Shown here piece after piece: positions 11,351 through 24,100 of a DNA stretch of 51,067 nt (position 1 is the stretch's first letter; each line of letters begins with the position of its first letter). The stretch covers positions 1 through 51,067 of the forward strand of contig JAUCBJ010004713.1 in the NCBI GenBank assembly GCA_032718475.1, read 5' to 3'. The stretch is from Nemertoderma westbladi (taxonomy: Eukaryota > Xenacoelomorpha > Nemertodermatida > Nemertodermatidae). The position numbers were made by a program, and so were the translations under genes. The notes beneath the pieces were generated by a model that saw only the letters and a program-made list of their open reading frames with translations, had not been told where the DNA came from and made no database searches.

Positions 11351-14300
11351 CACTCACCTTGTACAGCTAGGTTGGCTCCCTATACTCACCTTGTACAGCT
11401 AGGTTGGCTCCCTACACTCACCTTGTACGGCTAGGTTGGCTCCCTACACTCACCTTGTACAGCTAGGTTGGCTCCCTAGACTCACCTTGTACAGCTAGGT
11501 TGGCTCCCTACACTCACCTTGTACAGCTAGGTAGGCTCCCTACACTCACCTTGTACAGCTAGGTTGGTTCCCTACACTCACCTTGTACAGCTAGGTTGGC
11601 TCCCTACACTCACCTTGTACAGCTAGGTTGGCTCCCTACACTCACCTTGTACAGCTAGGTTGGCTCCCTACACTCACCTTGTACAGTTAGGTTGGCTCCC
11701 TACACTCACCTTGTACAGGTAGGTTGGCTCCCTACACTCACCTTGTACATCTAGGTTGGCTCCCTACACTCACCTTGTACAGCTAGGTAGGCTCCCTACA
11801 CTCACCTTGTACAGCTAGGTTGGTTCCCTACACTCACCTTGTACAGCTAGGTTGGCTCCCTACACTCACCTTGTACAGGTAGGTTGGCTCCCTACACTCA
11901 CCTTGTACAGCTAGGTTGGTTCCCTACACTCACCTTGTACAGCTAGGTTGGCTCCCTACACTCACCTTGTACAGGTAGGTTGGCTCCCTACACTCACCTT
12001 GTACATCTAGGTTGGCTCCCTACACTCACCTTGTACAGCTAGGTTGGCTCCCTACACTCACCTTGTACAGCTAGGTTGGCTCCCTAGACTCACCTTGTAC
12101 AGCTAGGTTGGTTCCCTAGACTCACCTTGTACAGCTACGTTGGCTCCCTACACTCACCTTGTACGGCTAGGTTGGCTCCCTACACTCACCTTGTACAGCT
12201 AGGTAGGCTCCCTACACTCACCTTGTACAGCTAGGTTGGTTCCCTACACTCACCTTGTACAGCTAGGTTGGCTCCCTACACTCACCTTGTACAGGTAGGT
12301 TGGCTCCCTACACTCACCTTGTACATCTAGGTTGGCTCCCTACACTCACCTTGTACAGCTAGGTTGGCTCCCTACACTCACCTTGTACAGCTAGGTTGGC
12401 TCCCTAGACTCACCTTGTACAGCTAGGTTGGTTCCCTAGACTCACCTTGTACAGCTACGTTGGCTCCCTACACTCACCTTGTACAGCTAGGTAGGCTCCC
12501 TACACTCACCTTGTACAGCTAGGTTGGTTCCCTACACTCACCTTGTACAGCTAGGTTGGCTCCCTACACTCACCTTGTACAGGTAGGTTGGCTCCCTACA
12601 CTCACCTTGTACATCTAGGTTGGCTCCCTACACTCACCTTGTACAGCTAGGTTGGCTCCCTACACTCACCTTGTACAGCTAGGTTGGCTCCCTAGACTCA
12701 CCTTGTACAGCTAGGTTGGTTCCCTAGACTCACCTTGTACAGCTACGTTGGCTCCCTACACTCACCTTGTACGGCTAGGTTGGCTCCCTACACTCACCTT
12801 GTACAGCTAGGTTGGCTCCCTACACTCACCTTGTACAGCTAGGTTGGTTCCCTACACTCACCTTGTACAGCTAGGTTGGCTCCCTACACTCACCTTGTAC
12901 GGCTAGGTTGGCTCCCTACACTCACCTTGTACAGCTAGGTTGGCTCCCTACACTCACCTTGTACAGCTAGGTTCGTTCCCTACACTCACCTTGTACAGCT
13001 AGGTTGGCTCCCTACACTCACCTTGTACAGCTAGGTTGGCTCCCTACACTCACCTTGTACAGCTAGGTTGGCTCCCTACACTCAACTTGTACAGCTAGGT
13101 TGGCTCCCTAGACTCACCTTGTACAGTTAGGTTGGCTCCCTACACTCACCTTGTACAGGTAGGTTGGCTCCCTACACTCACCTTGTACACTAGGTTGGCT
13201 CCCTACACTCACCTTGTACAGCTAGGTTGGCTCCCTACACTCACCTTGTACAGGTAGGTTGGCTCCCTACACTCACCTTGTACATCTAGGTTGGCTCCCT
13301 ACACTCACCTTGTACAGCTAGGTTGGCTCCCTACACTCACCTTGTACAGCTAGGTTGGCTCCCTAGACTCACCTTGTACAGCTAGGTTGGTTCCCTAGAC
13401 TCACCTTGTACAGCTACGTTGGCTCCCTACACTCACCTTGTACGGCTAGGTTGGCTCCCTACACTCACCTTGTACAGCTAGGTTGGCTCCCTACACTCAC
13501 CTTGTACAGCTAGGTTGGTTCCCTACACTCACCTTGTACAGCTAGGTTGGCTCCCTACACTCACCTTGTACGGCTAGGTTGGCTCCCTACACTCACCTTG
13601 TACAGCTAGGTTGGCTCCCTACACTCACCTTGTACAGCTAGGTTCGTTCCCTACACTCACCTTGTACAGCTAGGTTGGCTCCCTACACTCACCTTGTACA
13701 GCTAGGTTGGCTCCCTACACTCACCTTGTACAGCTAGGTTGGCTCCCTACACTCAACTTGTACAGCTAGGTTGGCTCCCTAGACTCACCTTGTACAGTTA
13801 GGTTGGCTCCCTACACACACCTTGTACAGCTAGGTTGGCTCCCTACACTCACCTTGTACAGCTAGGCTTGGCTCCCTACACTCACCTTGTACAGCTAGGT
13901 TGGCTCCCGTGCACTCACCTTGTTCAGCTAGGACCTTGGCTCCCGACACTCACCTTGTACAGCTAGGTTGGCTCCCTAGACTCACCTTGTACAGCTAGGT
14001 TGGCTCCCTCCTCCCTTGTACACTGGACCTTGGTTACCGACACTCACCTTGTACAGCTAGGTTGGCTCCCGTGCTTTGCTTACCTGGCACCTTGGTTACG
14101 GACACTCACCTTGTACAGCTAGGTTGGCTCCCGTGCTTTGTTTATGGACCTTGGTTACGGACACTCACCTTGTACAGCTAGGTTGGCTCCCGTGCTTTGT
14201 TTATGGACCTTGGTTACGGACACTCACCTTGTACAGCTAGGTTGGCTCCCGTGCTTTGTTTATGGACCTTGGTTACGGACACTCACCTTGTACAGCTAGG

Positions 14301-14512
14301 TTGGCTCCCGTGCTTTGTTTATGGACCTTGGTTACGGACACTCACCTTGTACAGCTAGGTTGGCTCCCGTGCTTTGTTTATGGACCTTGGTTACGGACAC
14401 TCACCTTGTACAGCTAGGTTGGCTCCCGTGCTTTGTTTATGGACCTTGGTTACGGACACTCACCTTGTACAGCTAGGTTGGCTCCCGTGCTTTGTTTATG
14501 GACCTTGGTTAC
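11351..14512. repeat. 32-bp and 59-bp minisatellite seeded on the Ig2b exon donor
   Basis: From 11351 to about 14030 the unit is 32 bp: on the minus strand, 23 bases of exon tail encoding GANLAVQ, then GTGAGTGTA. From about 14040 to the exon the unit is 59 bp (for example donors at 14162 and 14221): about 49 bases of exon tail plus a GTGAGTGTCC donor. The region between about 13860 and 14100 is irregular and transitional. The total is about 90 copies. A marked variant (agctacg) recurs at 12133, 12453, 12741 and 13412, a spacing of 10, 9 and about 21 units, showing block duplication within the array. Confidence 0.96.
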
Positions 14513-14613
14513 GGCATTTTCCGCCGTACAAACGTAACGACCGACAGAGTCTACCGAATTCACGCCATTAATTATGAGAACGCCGGTGTTGGTAATAACC
14601 ATTCTTTGGTCGT
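14464..14613 (-). CDS. Dscam: Dscam-like exon, second half of Ig2
   Basis: This 150-bp exon is phase 1 at both ends. The acceptor is TTTGGTTTTACAG and the donor is GTGAGT at 14463-14458. It encodes DDQRMVITNTGVLIINGV, then the second Ig2 cysteine strand VGRYVCTAENAV, then KQSTGANLAVQ. Its terminal G joins AG of the exon at 7607 to give Glu. The upstream split codon G+AC gives Asp. The final 49 bases of this exon plus its donor form the repeat unit of the adjacent 59-bp array, and the final 23 bases plus the donor form the more distal 32-bp array. Reading on past the true donor gives only QGECP before a stop, so use of decoy donors would truncate the protein. Confidence 0.9.
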
Positions 14614-15128
14614 CTGTAAAACCAAATACATAAAACATAAAATGTTGTACATTTCAGAGACAAGGGGGGGGGGGGTTGACGTGGAAATTTGACTCGTATC
14701 TCGTCTCATGGTTTAATTATCAATTAAGGGAAAGGAGCAGGTTACATTGGCTCGTTATTCTAACCAAAACAATAAACTAAAGTGAATAGAACAGGTTCCA
14801 GTTATTTTTTAGAGTAATCCAGATCTCATGTTCTCATACGATTGCTAAAAAATTTTCCAAGTTGATATTAAAAAAAATATTACGGCCCCACACAGCTCTG
14901 ATGATGAAATTGTTGTAGATGATTTTCAGAGGGCGGCTTATTGGATCGGGTAGATCAACATTATTTTCTTGCTATTCTTGGGAACTTCAAAGCTTCTTTG
15001 CCTAACTAGGACGCCCTGGATGTACAGCTGACATGTAAATCGAAATTCTGGAAACTCCGAGGAATTCATACTTGATAATGAACCGCTTTCAGCTAGTGAA
15101 TAGTTTCGGTTAGCCTGGTAGACGACAA

Positions 15129-18100
15129 ACCCCTGACCGGGGGGTTCAAGGCTAATATAATGAATCCGTAACTGGGGGGTTCAATACTAATAGAATGAAT
15201 CCCTGACCGGGGGTTCAAGGCTAATAGAATGAATCCCTGACCGGGGATTCAATACTAATAGAATGAATCTCTGACCGGGGGTTCAAGGCTAATAGAATGA
15301 ATCCCTGACCGGGGGGTTCAATACTAATAAAATGAATCTCCGACCGGGGGTTCAAGGCTAATAGAATGAATCCCTGACCGGGGGTTCAAGGCTAATAGAA
15401 TGAATCCCTGACCGGGGGGTTCAAGGCTAATAGAATGAATCCCTGACCGGGGGGTTCAATACTAATAGAATGAATCCCTGACCGGGGGTTCAATACTAAT
15501 AGAATAAATCCCTGACCGGGGGTTCAAGGCTAATAGAATGAATCCCTGACCGGGGGGTTCAATACTAATAGAATGAATCTCTGACCGGGGGTTCAATACT
15601 AATAGAATGAATCCCTGGCCGGGGATTCAATACTAATAGAATGAATCTCTGACCGGGGGTTCAATACTAATAGAATGAATCCCTGGCCGGGGATTCAAGG
15701 CTAATAGAATGAATCTCTGACCGGGAGTTCAATACTAATAGAATGAATCCCTGACCGGGGGTTCAAGGCTAATAGAATGAATCCCTAACCGGGGGTTCAA
15801 TACTAATAGAATGAATCCCTGACCGGGGGTTCAAGGCTAATAGAATGAATCTCTGACCGGGGGTTCAAGGCTAATAGAATGAATCTCTGACCGGGGGTTC
15901 AATACTAATAGAATGAATCTCCGACCGGGGGTTTAAGGCTAATAGAATGAATCCCTGACCGGGGGGTTCAAGGCTAATAGAATGAATCCCTGACCGGGGG
16001 TTCAAGGCTAATAGAATGAATCCCTGACCGGGGGGTTCAAGGCTAATAGAATGAATCCCTGACCGGGGGGTTCAAGGCTAATAGAATGAATCCCTGACCG
16101 GGGGTTCAAGGCTAATAGAATGAATCCCTGACCGGGGGGTTCAATACTAATAGAATGAATCCCTGACCGGGGGGTTCAATACTAATAGAATGAATCCCTG
16201 GCCGGGGATTCAATACTAATAGAATGAATCCCTGACCGGGGGTTCAAGGCTAATAGAATGAATCCCTGACCGGTTCAAGGCTAATAGAATGAATCTCTGA
16301 CCGGGGGGTTCAATACTAATAGAATGAATCCCTAACCGGGGGTTCAAGGCAAATAGAATGAATCCCTAACCGGGGGTTCAAGGCTAATAGAATGAATCCC
16401 TGACCGGTTCAAGGCTAATAGAATGAATCTCTGACCGGGGGTTCAAGGCTAATAGAATGAATCCGTAACCGGGGGGTTCAATACTAATATAATGAATCCC
16501 TAACCGGGGGTTCAAGGCTAATAGAATGAATCCCTAACCGGGGGTTCAATACTAATAGAATGAATCCCTGACCGGGGGTTCAAGGCTAATAGAATGAATC
16601 CCTAACCGGGGGTTCAAGGCTAATAGAATGAATCCGTAACCGGGGGGTTCAATACTAATAGAATGAATCCCTAACCGGGGGTTCAAGGCTAATAGAATGA
16701 ATCCCTGACCGGGGGTTCAAGGCTAATAGAATGAATCCCTGACCGGCGGGTTCAAGGCTAATAGAATGAATCCGTAACCGGGGGGTTCAATACTAATATA
16801 ATGAATCCCTAACCGGGGGTTCAAGGCTAATAGAATGAATCCCTAACCGGGGGTTCAAGGCTAATATAATGAATCCCTAACCGGGGGTTCAAGGCTAATA
16901 GAATGAATCCCTGACCGGGGGTTCAAGGCTAATAGAATGAATCTCTGACCGGGGGTTCAAGGCTAATAGAATTAATCCCTGACTGGGGGTTCAATACTAA
17001 TAGAATGAATCCCTGGCCGGGGATTCAATACTAATAGAATGAATCTCTGACCGGGGGTTCAAGGCTAATAGAATGAATCCCTGACCGGTTCAAGGCTAAT
17101 AGAATGAATCCCTGGCCGGGGATTCAATACTAATAGAATGAATCCCTGACCGGGGATTCAAGGCTAATAGAATGAACCCCTAACCGGGGGTTCAACGCTA
17201 ATAGAATGAATCCCTGACCGGTTCAAGGCTAATAGAATGAATCCCTGGCCGGGGATTCAATACTAATAGAATGAATCCCTGACCGGGGATTCAAGGCTAA
17301 TAGAATGAATCCCTAACCGGGGGTTCAAGGCTAATATAATGAATCCCTGACCGGGTGTTCAAGGCTAATAGAATGAATCTCTGACCGGGGGGTTCAATAC
17401 TAATAGAATGAATCTCTGACCGGGGGTTCAAGGCTAATATAATGAATCCCTGACCGGGGGGTTCAATACTAATAGAATGAATCCCTAACCGGGGGTTCAA
17501 GGCTAATAGAATGAATCCCTGGCCGGGGGGTTCAATACTAATAGAATAAATCCCTGACCGGGGGGTTCAATACTAATAGAATGAATCCCTAACCGGGGGT
17601 TCAAGGCTAATAGAATGAATCCCTGGCCGGGGGGTTCAATACTAATAGAATGAATCTCTGACCGGGGGGTTCAATACTAATAGAATGAATCCCTGGCCGG
17701 GGATTCAATACTAATAGAATGAATCCCTGACCGGGGGTTCAAGGCTAATAGAATGAATCCCTGACCGGGGGTTCAAGGCTAATAGAATGAATCCCTGACC
17801 GGGGGATTCAATACTAATAGAATGAATCTCTGACCGGGGGTTCAATACTAATAGAATGAATCCCTGGCCGGGGATTCAATACTAATAGAATGAATCTCTG
17901 ACCGGGGGTTCAAGGCTAATAGAATGAATCCCTGACCGGGGGTTCAAGGCTAATAGAATGAATCTCTGACCGGGGGGTTCAATACTAATAGAATGAATCC
18001 CTGACCGGGGGTTCAATACTAATAGAATGAATCCGTGACCGGGGGGTTCAAGGCTAATAGAATGAATTCCTGACCGGGGGTTCAAGGCTAATAGAATGAA

Positions 18101-21100
18101 TCCCTGGCCGGGGGTTCAAGGCTAATAGAATGAATCTCTGACCGGGGGGTTCAATACTAATAGAATGAATCCCTGGCCGGGGATTCAATACTAATAGAAT
18201 GAATCCCTGGCCGGGGATTCAATACTAATAGAATGAATCCCTGACCGGGGGGTTCAATACTAATAGAATGAATCCCTGACCGGGGGGTTCAATACTAATA
18301 GAATGAATCCCTGACCGGGGGGTTCAATACTAATAGAATGAATCCCTGACCGGGGGGTTCAATACTAATAGAATGAATCCCTGACCGGGGGTTCAATACT
18401 AATAGAATGAATCCCTGACCGGGGGGTTCAATACTAATAGAATGAATCCCTGACCGGGGGGTTCAATACTAATAGAATGAATCCCTGACCGGGGGGTTTA
18501 ATACTAATATAATGAATCCCTGACCGGGGGTTCAATACTAATAGAATGAATCCCTGACCGGGGGGTTCAATACTAATAGAATGAATCCCTGACCGGGGGG
18601 TTCAATACTAATAGAATGAATCCCTGACCGGGGGGTTTAATACTAATATAATGAATCCCTGACCCGGGGTTCAAGGCTAATAGAATGAATCCCTGACCGG
18701 GGGTTTAAGGCTAATAGAATGAATCCCTGACCGGGGGGTTCAATACTAATAGAATGAATCCCTGACCGGGGGGTTCAAGGCTAATAGAATGAATCCCTGA
18801 CCGGGGGTTTAAGGCTAATAGAATGAATCCCTGACCGGGGGGTTCAAGGCTAATAGAATGAATCCCTGACCGGGGGTTTAAGGCTAATAGAATGAATCCC
18901 TGACCGGGGGGTTCAATACTAATAGAATGAATCCCTGACCGGGGGGTTCAAGGCTAATAGAATGAATCCCTGACCGGGGGTTTAAGGCTAATAGAATGAA
19001 TCCCTGACCGGGGGGTTCAATACTAATAGAATGAATCCCTGACCGGGGGTTTAAGGCTAATAGAATGAATCCCTGACTGGGGGTTCAATACTAATAGAAT
19101 GAATCCCTGACTGAGGGCTCAATACTAATAGAATGAATCCCTGACAGGGGGTTCAATACTAATAGAATGAATCCCTGACAGGGGGTTCAAGGCTAATAGC
19201 ATGAATCCCTGACCGTGTGTTCAAGGCTAATAGAATGAATCCCTGACCGGCGGGTTCAATACTAATAGAATGAATCTCTGACCGGGGGTTCAAGGCTAAT
19301 AGAATGAATCCCTGACCGGGGGGTTCAATACTAATAGAATGAATCCCTGACCGGGGGTTCAAGGCTAATAGAATGAATCCCTGACCGGGGGTTCAATACT
19401 AATAGAATGAATCCCTGACCGGGGGGTTCAATACTAATAGAATGAATCCCTGACCGGGGGTTCAAGGCTAATAGAATGAATCCCTGACCGTGTGTTCAAG
19501 GCTAATAGAATGAATCCCTGACCGGCGGGTTCAATACTAATAGAATGAATCTCTGACCGGGGGTTCAAGGCTAATAGAATGAATCCCTGACCGGCGGGTT
19601 CAATACTAATAGAATGAATCTCTGACCGGGGGTTCAAGGCTAATAGAATGAATCCCTGACCGGGGGGTTCAATACTAATAGAATGAATCCCTGACCGGGG
19701 GTTCAAGGCTAATAGAATGAATCCCTGACCGGGGGTTCAATACTAATAGAATGAATCCCTGGCCGGGGGGTTCAATACTAATAGAATGAATCCCTGACCT
19801 GGGGGTTCAATACTAATAGAATGAATCCCTGACCGGGGGTCCAAGGCTAATAGAATGAATCCATGACCGGCGGGTTCAATACTAATAGAATGAATCCCTG
19901 ACCGGGGGGTTCAATACTAATAGAATGAATCCCTGACCTGGGGGTTCAATACTAATAGAATGAATCCCTGACCGGGGGTTCAAGGCTAATAGAATGAATC
20001 CATGACCGGTGGTTCAATACTAATAGAATGAATCTCTGACCGGGGGTTCAAGGCTAATAGAATGAATCCCTGACCGGGGGGTTCAATACTAATAGAATGA
20101 ATCCCTGACCGGGGGTTCAAGGCTAATAGAATGAATCCCTGACCGGGGGTTCAATACTAATAGAATGAATCCCTGACCGGCGGGTTCAATACTAATAGAA
20201 TGAATCTCTGACCGGGGGTTCAAGGCTAATAGAATGAATCCCTGACCGGGGGGTTCAATACTAATAGAATGAATCCCTGACCGGGGGTTCAAGGCTAATA
20301 GAATGAATCCCTGACCGGGGGTTCAATACTAATAGAATGAATCCCTGGCCGGGGGGTTCAATACTAATAGAATGAATCCCTGACCTGGGGGTTCAATACT
20401 AATAGAATGAATCCCTGACCGGGGGTTCAATACTAATAGAATGAATCCCTGGCCGGGGGGTTCAATACTAATAGAATGAATCCCTGACCGGGGATTCAAT
20501 ACTAATAGAATGAATCCCTGACCGGGGGGTTCAAGGCTAATAGAATGAATCCCTGACCGGCGGGTTCAATACTAATAGAATGAATCCCTGACCGGGGGGT
20601 TCAATACTAATAGAATGAATCCCTGACCTGGGGGTTCAATACTAATAGAATGAATCCCTGACCGGGGGTTCAAGGCTAATAGAATGAATCCATGACCGGT
20701 GGTTCAATACTAATAGAATGAATCCCTGACCGGGGGTTGAAGGCTAATAGAATGAATCCCTGACCGGGGGTTCAAGGCTAATAGAATGAATCCCTGACCG
20801 GGGGTTCAAGGCTAATAGAATGAATCCCTGACCGGGGGTTCAAGGCTAATAGAATGAATCCCTGACCGGGGGTTCAATACTAATAGAATGAATCCCTGAC
20901 CGGGGGGTTCAATACTAATAGAATGAATCCCTGACCGGGGGGTTCAAGGCTAATAGAATGAATCCCTGACCGGGGGTTCAAGGCTAATAGAATGAATCCC
21001 TGACCGGGGGTTCAAGGCTAATAGAATGAATCCCTGACCGGGGGTTTAAGGCTAATAGAATGAATCCCTGACCGGGGGGTTCAATACTAATAGAATGAAT

Positions 21101-24100
21101 CCCTGACCGGGGGGTTCAATACTAATAGAATGAATCCCTGACCCGGGGTTCAAGGCTAATAGAATGACTCCCTGACCGGGGGTTCAATACTAATATAATG
21201 AATCCCTGACCCGGGGTTCAATACTAATAGAATGAATCCCTGACCGGGGGTTCAATACTAATAGAATGAATCCCTGACCGGGGGTTCAAGGCTAATAGAA
21301 TGAATCCCTGACCGGGGGGTTCAATACTAATAGAATGAATCCCTGACCCGGGGTTCAAGGCTAATATAATGAATCCCTGACCGGGGGGTTCAATACTAAT
21401 AGAATGAATCCCTGACCGGGGGTTCAATACTAATAGCATGAATCCCTGACCGTGTGTTCAAGGCTAATAGAATGAATCCCTGACCGGGGGGTTCAATACT
21501 AATAGAATGAATCCCTGACCGGAGGGTTCAATACTAATAGAATGAATCCCTGACCGGGGGTTCAATACTAATAGCATGAATCCCTGACCGTGTGTTCAAG
21601 GCTAATAGAATGAATCCCTGACCGGCGGGTTCAATACTAATAGAATGAATCTCTGACCGGGGGTTCAAGGCTAATAGAATGAATCCCTGACCGGGGGGTT
21701 CAATACTAATAGAATGAATCCCTGACCGGGGGTTCAAGGCTAATAGAATGAATCCCTGACCGGGGGTTCAATACTAATAGAATGAATCCCTGACCGGGGG
21801 GTTCAATACTAATAGAATGAATCCCTGACCGGGGGTTCAAGGCTAATAGAATGAATCCCTGACCGTGTGTTCAAGGCTAATAGAATGAATCCCTGACCGG
21901 CGGGTTCAATACTAATAGAATGAATCTCTGACCGGGGGTTCAAGGCTAATAGAATGAATCCCTGACCGTGTGTTCAAGGCTAATAGAATGAATCCCTGAC
22001 CGGGGGTTCAATACTAATAGAATGAATCCCTGACCGGGGGGTTCAATACTAATAGAATGAATCCCTGACCGGGGGTTCAATACTAATAGAATGAATCCCT
22101 GACCGGGGGGTTCAATACTAATAGAATGAATCTCTGACCGGGGGTTCAAGGCTAATAGAATGAATCCCTGACCGGGGGGTTCAATACTAATAGAATGAAT
22201 CCCTGACCGGGGGTTCAAGGCTAATAGAATGAATCCCTGACCGGGGGTTCAATACTAATAGAATGAATCTCTGACCGGGGGTTCAAGGCTAATAGAATGA
22301 ATCCCTGACCGGGGGGTTCAATACTAATAGAATGAATCCCTGACCGGGGGTTCAAGGCTAATAGAATGAATCCCTGACCGGGGGGTTCAATACTAATAGA
22401 ATGAATCCCTGACCGGGGGTTCAAGGCTAATAGAATGAATCCCTGACCGGGGGTTCAATACTAATAGAATGAATCCCTGACCGGGGGGTTCAAGGCTAAT
22501 AGAATGAATCCCTGACCGGCGGGTTCAATACTAATAGAATGAAACTCTGACCGGGGGTTCAAGGCTAATAGAATGAATCCCTGACCGGGGGGTTCAATAC
22601 TAATAGAATGAATCCCTGACCGGGGGTTCAAGGCTAATAGAATGAATCCCTGACCGGGGGTTCAATACTAATAGAATGAATCCCTGACCGGGGGGTTCAA
22701 TACTAATAGAATGAATCCCTGACCCGGGGTTCAATACTAATAGAATGAATCCCTGGCCGGGGGGTTCAATACTAATAGAATGAATCCCTGACCGGGGGTT
22801 CAATACTAATAGCATGAATCCCTGACCGTGTGTTCAAGGCTAATAGAATGAATCCCTGACCGGGGGTTCAATACTAATAGAATGAATCCCTGACCGGGGG
22901 GTTCAATACTAATAGAATGAATCCCTGACCGGGGGTTCAATACTAATAGAATGAATCCCTGACCGGGGGGTTCAATACTAATAGAATGAATCCCTGACCG
23001 GGGGGTTCAATACTAATAGAATGAATCCCTGACCGGGGGTTCAATACTAATAGAATGAATCCCTGACCGGGGGGTTCAATACTAATAGAATGAATCCCTG
23101 ACCGGGGGGTTCAATACTAATAGAATGAATCCCTGACCGGGGGGTTCAATACTAATATAATGAATCCCTGACAGGGGGTTCAAGGCTAATAGAATGAATC
23201 CCTGACCGGGGGTTTAAGGCTAATAGAATGAATCCCTGACCGGGGGGTTCAATACTAATAGAATGAATCCCTGACCGGGGGGTTCAAGGCTAATAGAATG
23301 AATCCCTGACCGGGGGTTTAAGGCTAATAGAATGAATCCCTGACCGGGGGGTTCAAGGCTAATAGAATGAATCCCTGACCGGGGGTTTAAGGCTAATAGA
23401 ATGAATCCCTGACCGGGGGGTTCAATACTAATAGAATGAATCCCTGACCGGGGGGTTCAAGGCTAATAGAATGAATCCCTGACCGGGGGTTTAAGGCTAA
23501 TAGAATGAATCCCTGACCGGGGGGTTCAATACTAATAGAATGAATCCCTGACCGGGGGTTTAAGGCTAATAGAATGAATCCCTGACTGGGGGTTCAATAC
23601 TAATAGAATGAATCCCTGACTGAGGGCTCAATACTAATAGAATGAATCCCTGACAGGGGGTTCAATACTAATAGAATGAATCCCTGACAGGGGGTTCAAG
23701 GCTAATAGAATGAATCCCTAACCGGGGGTTTAAGCTTTAAGGCTAATAGAATGAATCCCTGACCGGGGGGTTCAATACTAATAGAATGAATCCCTGACCG
23801 GGGGGTTCAAGGCTAATAGAATGAATCCCTGACCGGGGGTTTAAGGCTAATAGAATGAATCCCTGACCGGGGGGTTCAATACTAATAGAATGAATCCCTG
23901 ACCGGGGGGTTCAATACTAATAGAATGAATCCCTGACAGGGGGTTCAAGGCTAATAGAATGAATCCCTGACCGGGGGTTTAAGGCTAATAGAATGAATCC
24001 CTGACCGGGGGGTTCAATACTAATAGAATGAATCCCTGACCGGGGGGTTCAAGGCTAATAGAATGAATCCCTGACCGGGGGTTTAAGGCTAATAGAATGA

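Noticed and set aside
11351-14512. CRISPR-like regular array
   Set aside because: Units are contiguous with no unique spacers, and the context is a eukaryotic intron. It is a minisatellite.
14374-14692. Plus-strand frames over the Ig2b exon (MFMDLGYG…)
   Set aside because: These are antisense shadows of the exon and its 59-bp repeat.
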